The position numbers were made by a program, and so were the translations under genes. Below are positions 15,652 through 24,277 of a stretch of 30,596 nucleotides of DNA, piece by piece. Numbering within the stretch: position 1 is the first letter of the stretch; each line of letters begins with the position of its first letter. Source of the DNA: an uncultured Bacteroidales bacterium (GTDB taxonomy: Bacteria > Bacteroidota > Bacteroidia > Bacteroidales > F082); assembly GCA_937896895.1 (NCBI GenBank), contig CALBNV010000020.1:1-30596 (forward strand), given 5' to 3'. Under the pieces are notes generated by a model that was not told the DNA's origin, did not search any database, and worked only from the letters and a program-made list of their open reading frames with translations.

Positions 15652-18600
15652 ATGAATGACAAAATGAAAAAACCTCTGAAAATATCACTTATCAGCCTTG
15701 GATCACTGCTTGGCTTGATTATCATTATTTTAGCCATCGTTTTCGGCATCGTACTGACACCGAAACGCGCGACGGCTCTCGTGAACAAATATGCGAAAGA
15801 GTTCATCACCTGCGACTATGAAATCGGCAAGGTTGACATCACTCTGTTCAAGACATTCCCCGATGTCGGAGTGGAAATCGAAAACCTTACGCTCATCAAC
15901 AAAGTTGAAGGCTGCCCCAACGACACGCTCGCAGCTGTCGGTGACTGCGTCATATCACTGAATGTCAGAGAGTTACTTCACAACAACAACATCGTTGTCA
16001 ATACGGCAAGCCTCAGGAAAGGAACTGTCAACGCTTTCTTCGACAAAGACGGCAACAACAATTTCGACATTTTCGTGAGTTCGGACACCGAAGAAAAACC
16101 TGAAGAAGAAACTGACAAAACCAACGATTCCGCTTCATATATCATTGACTTGAAATCGTTGATTCTCAACAATATAAACCTCTCATACACCGACTTGGCG
16201 TCAAACACCGAGGCGGTTTGCAAGGGCTTTGATCTCAACCTCAAAGGAAACCTCAACGAAGATAACATAAAAGGCAACATATCACTGAATATCAACAACT
16301 TATCAGCAAGCATCGCCGATGACTCCACCTCCATGAACGGTGTCATCGAAGGCTTTGAGATGAGAAGCCAACTCGATTACTCAAGCGAGAACATCGCCGC
16401 AACGCCTTCCGTCAGACTCGGAAACACGAGGTTCGAGATGACAGGCAGCACGGCCCTCGCCGCCAGCTTCAGTGACTTCCAACTCACGACAAACTGCGTC
16501 ATGCGCAACCTCAATGACGCGACACTCGATGCCACATCGCTGAAAATCAACAATATAACAATGAACCTCGACGGCGAGAAATATCTTGACAGCATCAATA
16601 TCGGATTGGAGTCGCTGCCGACACTCAACGTGAATTTGAGCAGAAAAGAATCATCATTTGAAAAAATATCTCTGATTATCAACGATATAATCATCAACCT
16701 CGCCGGAAATGTCGCAATGAACGGCGATGACATCAACATGAACCTCAACATCGCGACAAACGACATCGAAGTCGGCAAAACGATGAAGATGGTTCCGGCA
16801 TCGATTTTCGGAGACGCGCTTGACGGCATCAGCGTTGATGGCAGACTCAAGCTAAACGCCGATGTATCAGGCGTTTACAACGACGAGACAATGCCTTTGG
16901 TCGTCGCTGACGTGAATTTCAACGAAGGTTATCTGAATATGCCGAAGACCCTGCCTTACGCCGTCACCGGCATCAACACATCCGTCAAGGCCGATGTGAA
17001 TCTGAACGACAAAACCGATGTCATGCTTAACTCGTTGAATGCCAAGATGAACAACAGCAAAATCAGTGCGAGCGGCATGGTGAGAGACGTCCTTGGCAAG
17101 CAGCGTTGCGATGTCAGGGTCAAAGCCGACGTGAAATCAGACGACATCAAGTCGTTCCTGCCCAACGACATCAAGCTCAAGGCCGGCATCCTGGCAGACG
17201 TTGACGTGAGAGGCCGCGTTGACGACTTCATCAACATGAACCTTGACAACACCAAATTCGACGCGGAAATCACGCTCGACGACATGACTGTCAATTGCTT
17301 CGACACCATCAACGCGGCATCGAGCCGTCTGAACCTGACCGCCGCGTTCCCGAGACACGCTTCAGAAAGCTTGACAGATGACTTCATTGAATGCAACGTT
17401 AACGGCACGGACCTCACCGCCGACATCACCGACATGATGTCCGTCAAGCTCGACAAATTCGCTGTCAGCGGTTTCCTGTCGAACATCCTGAAAGACAGCT
17501 CAGATCCTTCCGCTATATGCGAATTTGCATTCAACAATTTGATTTTCAACATGGATGACATTGATTTTGAAGGGAACAACTCCAACGGAAGCGTTGCGAT
17601 GCTGCGTTCGGCAAACAAGAACAACATCTCGTATGCGATGGTCTTCGGCAGCGATGACATAGCTTTCTCGATGGACGGCCTGTCGTTTGCCACCGAGTCG
17701 GTCGCTCTCGACGCGACAGCCGACTACGATGCGACGGCCGGCAACACCCTTGACCAATGGAACCCGAAATTCGACATCGACCTGAGCATGGCCACCGTTG
17801 ACGCCGATGAGTTCGCGGAGACAATCTTCATTCCTGAGATAAACATGAGATACAACGACGACGGACTGACGATTGAAGACAGCCGTGTTGTCATCGGCAA
17901 CTCCGACTTCAACCTGAAAGGTATGCTGACGAACCTGAGCAACCATTTCAATAACAACGAGTTGCTGCGCGGCGAGTTTGACTTCACGTCCGACTACACC
18001 GACATCACACAGCTCCTCGGTCTTTTCAGCGGGGCGGGAAGCACCGACACCGTCGCGGAACAGACAGCCACTGCCGACACCGTCGTCATGGAAGACGACC
18101 CGTTCATCGTGCCACTCGGAACCGACATCATACTGCACACCTTAATTAATAGAGCTACTTTCGACAACATTGACGTCAGAAACGTCGGCGGCAACTTCAC
18201 CGTGAAAGACGGCAACTTCGTGCTGCAACAGGTCGGCTTCACCACCGACGCCGCCACCATGATGCTCACCGCCATCTACAAGTCACCGCGCAAGAACCAC
18301 CTCTACGTCGGGTTCGACTTCCACCTCCTTGACATCGACATCGCCGAGATGATAAACCTCGTGCCCGACATCGACACCATCGTCCCGATGCTTAAGTCGT
18401 TCGCCGGCAATGCGGAGTTCCACCTCGCCGCGGAAACCAACCTCAAATCAGACTATTCACTGAAATATTCAACCCTGAAGGCAGCCTGCAGCATCGAGGG
18501 CAAAGACCTTGTAGTCCTTGACAGTGAGACATTTAACGAGATAAAACGCTATCTGATGTTCAACAAGAACACTTCAAACAAAATCGACTCGCTCGATGTG

Positions 18601-18921
18601 CAGTTCACACTCTTCAGAAACGAAATCGATGTGTATCCGTTCCTCGTGTCGCTCGACAAATACCAGGTGGCACTCTATGGCCGCCATAACCTTGACATGA
18701 GCTACGATTACAACTTCTCGGTCATCAACCCTCCGATACTCAATAAGTTAGGCCTCGAGGTCAAAGGCCCTGACTTCGATGACATGCATTTCAAACTCAG
18801 GAGAGGAAAGATAAAGAACATCTATAAACCTGAGAAACGCGACCACGTGGAAGAGAAAATCCTCGAACTGAAGAAGGTGATCTCCGAATCTCTGAAAGAG
18901 AACGTGAAAGAAAACTATTAA
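15652..18921 (+). CDS. AsmA-like protein (1089 aa)
   Basis: A very large inner-membrane-anchored periplasmic protein of the AsmA superfamily, whose members are thought to form grooved beta bridges moving phospholipid to the outer membrane. A single transmembrane helix (about 10-35) precedes the conserved AsmA N-terminal pattern (NKYAKEF, DYEIGKVDITLFKTFPDVGVEIENLTL). Long runs of short amphipathic strands rich in Asn, Asp, Leu and Ile follow, e.g. LNINNLSASIAD and VDGRLKLNADVSG. Residues near 940-1070 form the conserved C-terminal part (LKAACSIEGKDLVVLDSETF, PPILNKLGLEVKGPDF), and a charged helix ends the chain. Its size is at the high end for single-helix AsmA proteins. Its place next to lptD suggests an envelope role. 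A second ATG at 15664 could be the start. Confidence 0.85.
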   Translation: MNDKMKKPLKISLISLGSLLGLIIIILAIVFGIVLTPKRATALVNKYAKEFITCDYEIGKVDITLFKTFPDVGVEIENLTLINKVEGCPNDTLAAVGDCVISLNVRELLHNNNIVVNTASLRKGTVNAFFDKDGNNNFDIFVSSDTEEKPEEETDKTNDSASYIIDLKSLILNNINLSYTDLASNTEAVCKGFDLNLKGNLNEDNIKGNISLNINNLSASIADDSTSMNGVIEGFEMRSQLDYSSENIAATPSVRLGNTRFEMTGSTALAASFSDFQLTTNCVMRNLNDATLDATSLKINNITMNLDGEKYLDSINIGLESLPTLNVNLSRKESSFEKISLIINDIIINLAGNVAMNGDDINMNLNIATNDIEVGKTMKMVPASIFGDALDGISVDGRLKLNADVSGVYNDETMPLVVADVNFNEGYLNMPKTLPYAVTGINTSVKADVNLNDKTDVMLNSLNAKMNNSKISASGMVRDVLGKQRCDVRVKADVKSDDIKSFLPNDIKLKAGILADVDVRGRVDDFINMNLDNTKFDAEITLDDMTVNCFDTINAASSRLNLTAAFPRHASESLTDDFIECNVNGTDLTADITDMMSVKLDKFAVSGFLSNILKDSSDPSAICEFAFNNLIFNMDDIDFEGNNSNGSVAMLRSANKNNISYAMVFGSDDIAFSMDGLSFATESVALDATADYDATAGNTLDQWNPKFDIDLSMATVDADEFAETIFIPEINMRYNDDGLTIEDSRVVIGNSDFNLKGMLTNLSNHFNNNELLRGEFDFTSDYTDITQLLGLFSGAGSTDTVAEQTATADTVVMEDDPFIVPLGTDIILHTLINRATFDNIDVRNVGGNFTVKDGNFVLQQVGFTTDAATMMLTAIYKSPRKNHLYVGFDFHLLDIDIAEMINLVPDIDTIVPMLKSFAGNAEFHLAAETNLKSDYSLKYSTLKAACSIEGKDLVVLDSETFNEIKRYLMFNKNTSNKIDSLDVQFTLFRNEIDVYPFLVSLDKYQVALYGRHNLDMSYDYNFSVINPPILNKLGLEVKGPDFDDMHFKLRRGKIKNIYKPEKRDHVEEKILELKKVISESLKENVKENY

Positions 18922-18951
18922 GCCGCAGATTTTCCTAAAGCATTGAATTAC

Positions 18952-18988
18952 AAATCATCCCGCCGAGTTTTCTTGACGGGATGATTTT
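18952..18988. terminator. Bidirectional hairpin terminator between convergent genes
   Basis: AAATCATCCCG (18952-18962) pairs perfectly with CGGGATGATTT (18977-18987) around a 14-base loop. T-rich tails lie on both sides. It sits exactly between the stop of the AsmA-like gene and the stop of the hydratase gene and can serve both strands. Confidence 0.75.
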
Positions 18989-18990
18989 CG

Positions 18991-19779
18991 TTATGCGATG
19001 AAACCGGGCTTACGTTTCTCCAGGAACGCCTTCATGCCTTCCTGCCCGTCGTCCGACCCGCGCTCGTTGGCGATGACGACTGATGTCATGTCGAAGATTT
19101 CGCTATAGGGGTTGTTGCGTCCGCAGACGCTGCGGATGAGCTGCTTGCAGTCGCGGATGGCGTTCGGCGACGCGCTGAGGTAATGTTCCGTGTAGAAATC
19201 GAGCTTGCGGTTCAGCTCTTCCATTGTTCCGACGAAGCTGACGAGATGGTTGTCGAGGGCTTCCTGTGCGGTGAACCTGCGTCCGCTGAGCATGGTGTCG
19301 CGGGCGAAGGCCTCGCCGCAGCGTGCTATGACGAAGGGCGAGATCGTCGCCGGCGTGATGCCGAGCTTCACCTCGCTGAATGCGAAGACGGTGTCGGTCT
19401 CGGCAAGCGTCACGTCGCAGGCCGCCACGATGCCGTTGCCGCCGCCGATGACGTGGCCATGTACCAGCGCGATCACCGGAGTGCCGCAGAAATATATCGT
19501 CTGGAACAGCTTCGAAAGCCTTTTCGCGTCTTCGATGTTCTGGATGTAACCGTTGCCGGCTATGTCTTTCATATAGTTGATGTCGGCGCCGGCGCAGAAG
19601 CTCCTGCCGTTGCCGCATATCTCGATGACACGGATGTCATCGCGGCTGTCGAGCCAGCTGATGGCCTCCGTCATCTCCTTTATCATGGCGGCGTTCATCG
19701 CGTTGCGCACCTCCGGCCTGTTCAGGGCGATACGCGCCACGTTTTTCTCTATTCCGATTTGTAATGTCGTGAAATCCAT
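18991..19779 (-). CDS. Enoyl-CoA hydratase/isomerase family, methylglutaconyl-CoA hydratase-like (262 aa)
   Basis: A crotonase-fold enzyme, probably hydrating 3-methylglutaconyl-CoA to HMG-CoA in leucine breakdown. The oxyanion-hole segments are FCAGADINYM (62-70) and HGHVIGGGNGIVAACD (108-122). Of the two classical crotonase glutamates, the one in FSEVKLG is kept (Glu136), while the position equivalent to the first is Gly116. That pattern, together with SEVKLGITPATISPFV, matches bacterial LiuC-type hydratases as remembered and not the short-chain enoyl-CoA hydratase. The neighbour, a carboxyltransferase of the methylcrotonyl-CoA type, supports this: the carboxylase product is the hydratase substrate. 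It starts 13 nt after that gene and is co-transcribed. Confidence 0.85.
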   Translation of the reverse strand: MDFTTLQIGIEKNVARIALNRPEVRNAMNAAMIKEMTEAISWLDSRDDIRVIEICGNGRSFCAGADINYMKDIAGNGYIQNIEDAKRLSKLFQTIYFCGTPVIALVHGHVIGGGNGIVAACDVTLAETDTVFAFSEVKLGITPATISPFVIARCGEAFARDTMLSGRRFTAQEALDNHLVSFVGTMEELNRKLDFYTEHYLSASPNAIRDCKQLIRSVCGRNNPYSEIFDMTSVVIANERGSDDGQEGMKAFLEKRKPGFIA

Positions 19780-19792
19780 GTCTCTAACCTCC

Positions 19793-21424
19793 TTACATCC
19801 TGAAGACTCCGAACTGCTGCGGCGGGAACTTCTGGTTGAGCGACGCCGCGATGCCCAGCGCCAGGATCTTTCTCGTATCGACGGGGTCGATGATGCCGTC
19901 GTCCCAGAGGCGTGCGGTGCTGTAGAACGCCGAGCCTTCGTAGTCGTATTTCGCGAGGATCTCTTTCTTCAGCTTCGCGATCTCGTCTTCCGGCACCGGC
20001 AAACCTTTGAATTTGTATTGGTCTTCTTTCACCGTCGCGAGTACGTTGGCGGCCTGTTCGCCGCCCATGACGGAGATTTTCGCGTTCGGCCATGAGAAGA
20101 GCAGTCGCGGGCTGTAGGCGCGTCCCGCCATGCCGTAGTTGCCCGCGCCGAACGAGCCGCCGAAGATCACGGTGAACTTCGGCACGTTGGCGTTGCTCAC
20201 CGCGTGCACCATCTTCGCACCGTCTTTCGCGATGCCGCCGCGTTCGTAGTCCTTCCCCACCATGAAGCCGGTGATGTTCTGCAAGAACACGAGCGGGATG
20301 TTACGCTGGCAGCAAAGCTCGATGAAATGCGTCGCCTTAAGCGCTGATTCTGAATATAACACGCCGAAGTTGGCGAGAATCCCGACGGGAAACCCCATCA
20401 GGTGTGCGAAGCCGCAGACGAGCGTCGTGGCGTATCTTTCCTTGAACTCCTGAAAGCGGCTTCCATCAACGATGCGCATGATCACCTCGCGCGGGTCAAC
20501 GATCTTGCGGAGGTCAACGGGTGCGATGCCGTACAGCTCGGCGGGGTCGTAGAGCGGCTCCTCGACGGGGAGCATGTCCAACAACTGTTTCTTCGGTTTC
20601 TCCAAGGTCTTGAAGATGTTGCGGCAGATCTGCATGGCGTGGCTGTCGTTCTCTGCGAGATGGTCGGCGACGCCCGACACGGCGGTGTGCATCTCCGCGC
20701 CGCCGAGTTCTTCGGCTGTGACGACCTCGCCGGTGGCGGCTTTCACCAACGGAGGGCCGCCGAGATATATGGTGCCCTGTCTGCGCACTATTATCGTCTC
20801 GTCGCTCATCGCCGGCACGTAAGCGCCGCCGGCGGTGCACATGCCCATCACGATGGCGATCTGCGGGATGCCCATCGCCGACATGCGTGCCTGGTTGTAG
20901 AAGAACCGTCCGAAATGCTCCTTGTCGGGGAAGACGGTATCCTGCTCCGGCAGGAACGCGCCGCCGCTGTCAACCATATACACGCACGGCAGATGGTTCT
21001 CCATCGCAATCTCCTGTGCGCGGAGGTGTTTCTTCACGGTATATTGCATGTAGGTGCCGCCTTTCACGGTGGCGTCGTTGGCCACGATGATAGCCTCACG
21101 CCCCTCGATGGTGCCTATGCCCGTGACGATGCCCGCCGACGGGAAGTCGTTGTTGTACGTGCCGTACGCCGCCATCGGCGAAAGCTCCAGAAACGGCGTG
21201 TTCTTGTCGATGAGCAAATCTATGCGCTCACGGGCCAGAAGCTTGTTGCGTTTCTTGTGTTTCTCGACGGCAGCTGCGCCGCCGCCCTGCATGCTCGATG
21301 CGAGCGCGTCGCGGTAACGCGCCATCAAATCAGTGAATGCCTTCTTATTTTCCTGATATTCAACACCATGAATATCAATGTGTGTCTTTAACGTCTGCAA
21401 ATCGAAAAATTTTATTTCGGGCAA
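19793..21424 (-). CDS. Acyl-CoA carboxylase beta (carboxyltransferase) subunit, methylcrotonyl-CoA carboxylase-like (543 aa)
   Basis: The carboxyltransferase half of a biotin-dependent acyl-CoA carboxylase. It moves CO2 from carboxybiotin to an acyl-CoA, probably 3-methylcrotonyl-CoA. Crotonase-fold N and C lobes are visible: NKLLARERIDLLID near 60, AIIVANDATVKGGTY near 110, MCTAGGAYVPAMSDE near 205, FLQNITGFMVG near 385 and FGGSFGAGNYGMAGRAY near 425. A methylcrotonyl substrate is inferred from overall resemblance and the LiuC-like neighbour; propionyl- or geranyl-CoA are alternatives. No alpha subunit with biotin carboxylase and carrier domains is in the window, so it must be encoded elsewhere. 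The frame opens with TTG at 21424, inside a -7 box. If that promoter is used, translation must start downstream, for example at the TTG at 21400. Confidence 0.9.
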   Translation of the reverse strand: MPEIKFFDLQTLKTHIDIHGVEYQENKKAFTDLMARYRDALASSMQGGGAAAVEKHKKRNKLLARERIDLLIDKNTPFLELSPMAAYGTYNNDFPSAGIVTGIGTIEGREAIIVANDATVKGGTYMQYTVKKHLRAQEIAMENHLPCVYMVDSGGAFLPEQDTVFPDKEHFGRFFYNQARMSAMGIPQIAIVMGMCTAGGAYVPAMSDETIIVRRQGTIYLGGPPLVKAATGEVVTAEELGGAEMHTAVSGVADHLAENDSHAMQICRNIFKTLEKPKKQLLDMLPVEEPLYDPAELYGIAPVDLRKIVDPREVIMRIVDGSRFQEFKERYATTLVCGFAHLMGFPVGILANFGVLYSESALKATHFIELCCQRNIPLVFLQNITGFMVGKDYERGGIAKDGAKMVHAVSNANVPKFTVIFGGSFGAGNYGMAGRAYSPRLLFSWPNAKISVMGGEQAANVLATVKEDQYKFKGLPVPEDEIAKLKKEILAKYDYEGSAFYSTARLWDDGIIDPVDTRKILALGIAASLNQKFPPQQFGVFRM

Positions 21425-21429
21425 AATTA
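21422..21429 (-). promoter_or_regulatory. -7 promoter box of the acyl-CoA carboxylase operon
   Basis: The minus strand reads TAATTTTG, a perfect consensus match in the divergent gap before the channel genes. It overlaps the first possible TTG start of the carboxylase gene, which argues for a later start codon. Confidence 0.5.
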
Positions 21430-21461
21430 ATTAAAAATTCTTTTGGTAAGGCAATAATTTA

Positions 21462-21469
21462 TATTTTTG
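21462..21469 (+). promoter_or_regulatory. -7 promoter box of the channel gene pair
   Basis: TATTTTTG lies 18 nt before the ATG at 21488. A TTTG at 21442-21445 is 16 bp upstream, somewhat closer than the usual 19. With the box at 21422-21429 it makes a compact divergent promoter region. Confidence 0.55.
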
Positions 21470-21487
21470 CACTCTATTTTGAAAGCA

Positions 21488-22309
21488 ATGGGTAAAATCA
21501 ATCGTTTTCTGTCGAAACTGTTCCTGAACGAGCTGTTCATCATGACAATCGTCATACTGAACGGGATAGTCATCTTCATGCAATGCTACTACACTTCTCA
21601 GGATATTTCATTCCAACGTCTCGCGCATCTTGACAGCTTTTTCACGATTTTGTTTGTCATTGAGGCTTTTGTGAAGATTAAGTCATTGACATTCAAGGAA
21701 TATTGGAACGACAGATGGAACAGATGTGATTTTGTCATAACAGCGATTACGGCATTATCGCTGATACAATATATCTTCCCGAACCAGTTCACGGAGACTA
21801 TCGGAGTGATAAGTGCCATCAGAACCTTGCGAGTGTTGAAGCTCATCAGGCTGATGAGATTCATACCGAATCTGTCATCGGTCGTCAGCAGCTTGAGGCT
21901 TGCTGTCAAGACATCGTGGGTCATCATTTTCGCGTTTATAATCATAATATTCATCATTTCGATAGTGACTTGCACCATTTTCAGAAACATCGCGCCTGAA
22001 TATTTCGCGAATCCGTTTGATTCGATGTACAACACGTTCAGGATTTTCACTGTCGAGGGCTGGTATGAAATCCCCAACGCCATCACGGGCGGAGAGTCGT
22101 CCACTGTCGCCATGACTTTGGTGAGGTTGTATTTCTCTGTGATATTGTTCTTCGGCGGGATAATCGGGATGGGACTCATCACTTCAATCCTTGTCGATGC
22201 GATGGCAGCCGACAACAACGACGAGGTGCTGCGGCAGATAAACAGCCTGAAAGATGAAATTGAGAAACTGAGCAGAAAACTCGACGAAAAGACGGAGAAA
22301 GATGAATAA
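21488..22309 (+). CDS. Voltage-gated cation channel subunit, bacterial Nav/Cav type (273 aa)
   Basis: A six-helix ion transport protein of the NaChBac kind, working as a tetramer in the inner membrane. S1 lies at about 15-32, S2 at 50-66, S3 at 80-98 and S6 at 212-236. S4 has five positive residues at strict three-residue spacing, Arg112, Arg115, Lys118, Arg121 and Arg124, so voltage sensing looks intact. The pore loop carries T188-V-E-G-W-Y-E194 where NaChBac has TLESW; Gly replaces Ser after the key Glu190. The C-terminus (about 243-270) is a charged coiled coil, as in NaChBac-type tetramers. The ATG at 21488 is chosen because an upstream TTG falls in the -7 box. The stop overlaps the start of a paralog by 8 nt, implying translational coupling. 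Confidence 0.9.
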   Translation: MGKINRFLSKLFLNELFIMTIVILNGIVIFMQCYYTSQDISFQRLAHLDSFFTILFVIEAFVKIKSLTFKEYWNDRWNRCDFVITAITALSLIQYIFPNQFTETIGVISAIRTLRVLKLIRLMRFIPNLSSVVSSLRLAVKTSWVIIFAFIIIIFIISIVTCTIFRNIAPEYFANPFDSMYNTFRIFTVEGWYEIPNAITGGESSTVAMTLVRLYFSVILFFGGIIGMGLITSILVDAMAADNNDEVLRQINSLKDEIEKLSRKLDEKTEKDE

Positions 22310-23102
22310 GTTCAAGCGTGCTTTGGCGAAATTGTTCTGGAATGACACCTTCATTCTGATAATCGTCATCTTGAATTGTGTCGTCATTTTCCTGCAATGT
22401 TACGGCGTGCATTTCAAACATTTGAGCTATTGGGACAATTTTTTCACAATCATCTTCATGATTGAGGTGACTGTAAAGATTAACTCATTGGGGTTCAAGG
22501 AATATTGGAAAGACAGATGGAACCGCCGCGATTATGCCATCACTGTGATTTCGGCCTTGTCGTTGGGGCAGTTTTTCTACGAAAGCACATTCGTTGACAC
22601 CATCGGTTTCATTACTGTCTTGAGGTCGTTGCGTGCGCTGAAGCTCATCAGGATACTGAAGTTCATCCCGAATCTGTCATCTTTCGTGAAGAGCATTCAG
22701 CTGGCGGTGAAGACGACTTCCATCATCATGCTGGCGTTTTTCATATTGTTATTCATCGTGTCGATAATAACATGCACGCTTTTCAGGAATGTCGCGCCCG
22801 AATATTTCGCCAACCCCATCGATTCCATTTACAACACGTTCAGGATTTTCACCGTCGAAGGCTGGTATGAAATCCCCGACACGATTACCGGCGGGACATC
22901 ATCCGCAGTCATGACAAACCTCGTAAGGCTTTATTTCTGTGTGATTTTGTTCTTCGGCGGCATCATCGGGATGGGACTCATCACGTCGATGCTCGTAGAT
23001 GCGATGGCATCCGACAACAACGACGAAGTCTTGAAAAAGATGAAGTCGCTCGAAGAGAAGCTCGACGAGCTGAACAGGAAATTGGAGGAAAAAGGGAAGT
23101 GA
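22302..23102 (+). CDS. Second voltage-gated cation channel subunit, paralog of the preceding gene (266 aa)
   Basis: The same architecture as the upstream channel and clearly a tandem duplicate: shared runs include FKEYW, FIPNLSS, APEYFANP, NTFRIFTVEGWYEIP and FFGGIIGMGLITS. S4 charges are Arg108, Arg111, Lys114, Arg117 and Lys120. The selectivity filter is again T184-V-E-G-W-Y, with Glu186 as the ring residue. The tail (about 235-264) is a coiled coil (EVLKKMKSLEEKLDELNRKL) similar enough to that of the first protein to allow mixed tetramers, though this is inferred. The ATG overlaps the first gene's end by 8 nt, so both come from one mRNA. It converges with the Fic gene, leaving 3 nt between stops and no visible terminator. 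Confidence 0.9.
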   Translation: MNKFKRALAKLFWNDTFILIIVILNCVVIFLQCYGVHFKHLSYWDNFFTIIFMIEVTVKINSLGFKEYWKDRWNRRDYAITVISALSLGQFFYESTFVDTIGFITVLRSLRALKLIRILKFIPNLSSFVKSIQLAVKTTSIIMLAFFILLFIVSIITCTLFRNVAPEYFANPIDSIYNTFRIFTVEGWYEIPDTITGGTSSAVMTNLVRLYFCVILFFGGIIGMGLITSMLVDAMASDNNDEVLKKMKSLEEKLDELNRKLEEKGK

Positions 23103-23105
23103 GGT

Positions 23106-24176
23106 TCAAAGTGCATTCACAATCAGCACATGCCATTCGCCTGTGTCAGTGCGCTGTATGTATCCTTTCCTTGTCATCAAAGCAAGTTGCTTTTTGACTG
23201 CTGAAACATTGATATTCAATTCTTTACTTAATGTTTCCAATGTAATGTTCGGGTGTATCTGAAGCAGACGCAGCAACTTACTGCTGCTCTCGCTGCGGAA
23301 AGTGATACGTTGTCCGTCGTACCACCACACGTCGGCGGATGTCTCTTCCACAAAAGCGATATCCGAGGATATTTCCTCAATCACCAGTTTCTCGAAATAA
23401 GTAAGAAATTTTGATATGTCTTGCAATGAAGCTTTTGCGCCGAGGGACGGAGACGCGCCGACCATGCTGTCCGTCTGATGCAAAGCCTCGATATATTCAT
23501 CTTTCTTGCGGCTGCGGACGACAATCATCGGATAGCCGTGCCGGGCGAGAATATAATTCACCATCAGGCGGGCGATGCGTCCGTTGCCATCTTCAAAGGG
23601 ATGGATGCGGATATAACGGTAGTGAAACAGGGCCGCCAGCTGCACGGGTGTGTATTCGCCAGATTGTTCCGCCTCGTTGTACCAATCGACAAGGTCTGTC
23701 ATCAGGGCGGGTGTTTCTTCCGGCGAAGCATATTCGAACCTGTCGCCGTAGCGGGTGATGACGGAATTCGGACGTGTTTTGTAGCATCCGGCGTGTATTG
23801 TATAACTTGTCTGCACGCCGTCCGGCAGGTTGCGGTAAACCGCATAATCCTCACGCAGCAAGGTCTTGTGCAACTGTCGTATGAAATTCTGTGTGAGCGG
23901 AATCTTCCCCATCGCCTCCGCAGTCATCATCTTCATTCCAACATCGCTGGCTTTCATGTCGTTGAAATCTTTCAGGTCGCCCTCACCGCTGACTTTGCCG
24001 AACAACAGCAGAATCTCAGTCTGACCGTATGTCAGCGTGTTGCCTTCGATATGGTTGCTGTTATAGTTGTATTCCACAGTAAATCTGCGGTTTAGCAGTT
24101 GCTGTTTGCGTTCCGGAATCGGCTGCAGTCTCTCCCATTGGACAAATATTTGCTCCGCTGTCAGTTTTTGTGCCAT
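23106..24176 (-). CDS. Fic family protein with C-terminal winged helix (356 aa)
   Basis: Fic enzymes modify hydroxyl groups of target proteins, usually by transferring AMP from ATP. The catalytic motif is complete: His192-P-F-E-D-G-N-G-R-I-A-R203. An inhibitory helix precedes it, with S40-x3-E44-G, matching (S/T)xxxE(G/N); Glu44 should block ATP binding and keep the enzyme self-inhibited (class II). Residues 295-350 look like a winged helix-turn-helix (TLETLSKELNINVSAVKKQLALMTRKGYI), suggesting DNA binding or autoregulation. The target is unknown. It lies downstream of the HepT-MntA pair on the same strand, after a gap with two repeat/promoter elements, forming a small toxin-like island. Confidence 0.93.
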   Translation of the reverse strand: MAQKLTAEQIFVQWERLQPIPERKQQLLNRRFTVEYNYNSNHIEGNTLTYGQTEILLLFGKVSGEGDLKDFNDMKASDVGMKMMTAEAMGKIPLTQNFIRQLHKTLLREDYAVYRNLPDGVQTSYTIHAGCYKTRPNSVITRYGDRFEYASPEETPALMTDLVDWYNEAEQSGEYTPVQLAALFHYRYIRIHPFEDGNGRIARLMVNYILARHGYPMIVVRSRKKDEYIEALHQTDSMVGASPSLGAKASLQDISKFLTYFEKLVIEEISSDIAFVEETSADVWWYDGQRITFRSESSSKLLRLLQIHPNITLETLSKELNINVSAVKKQLALMTRKGYIQRTDTGEWHVLIVNAL

Positions 24177-24206
24177 ATTGATTTTTACTAATTATGGTAG
24201 CCACAA

Positions 24207-24231
24207 GCCACCTTTTTTGGCGGCAAAATTA
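24207..24231 (-). promoter_or_regulatory. Fic promoter region: CACC/GGCGG hairpin plus -7 box TAATTTTG
   Basis: The minus strand has TAATTTTG (24224-24231), 47 nt before the Fic ATG. It is followed by an imperfect CCGCC/GGTGG inverted repeat around A6. The plus-strand arrangement CACCTTTT...GGCAAAATTA recurs almost exactly at 24294-24316, so this may be an operator copy. Confidence 0.45.
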
Positions 24232-24277
24232 CAAATTATTTTGACAAGAACATCACAATTTTGAAAATTCCGCTGGG

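Noticed and set aside
20402..21391. A 329-codon plus-strand frame opposite the carboxylase gene
   Set aside because: It is a mirror of a strongly conserved carboxyltransferase gene with high GC third positions. The protein is His/Arg/Val-rich and resembles no family.
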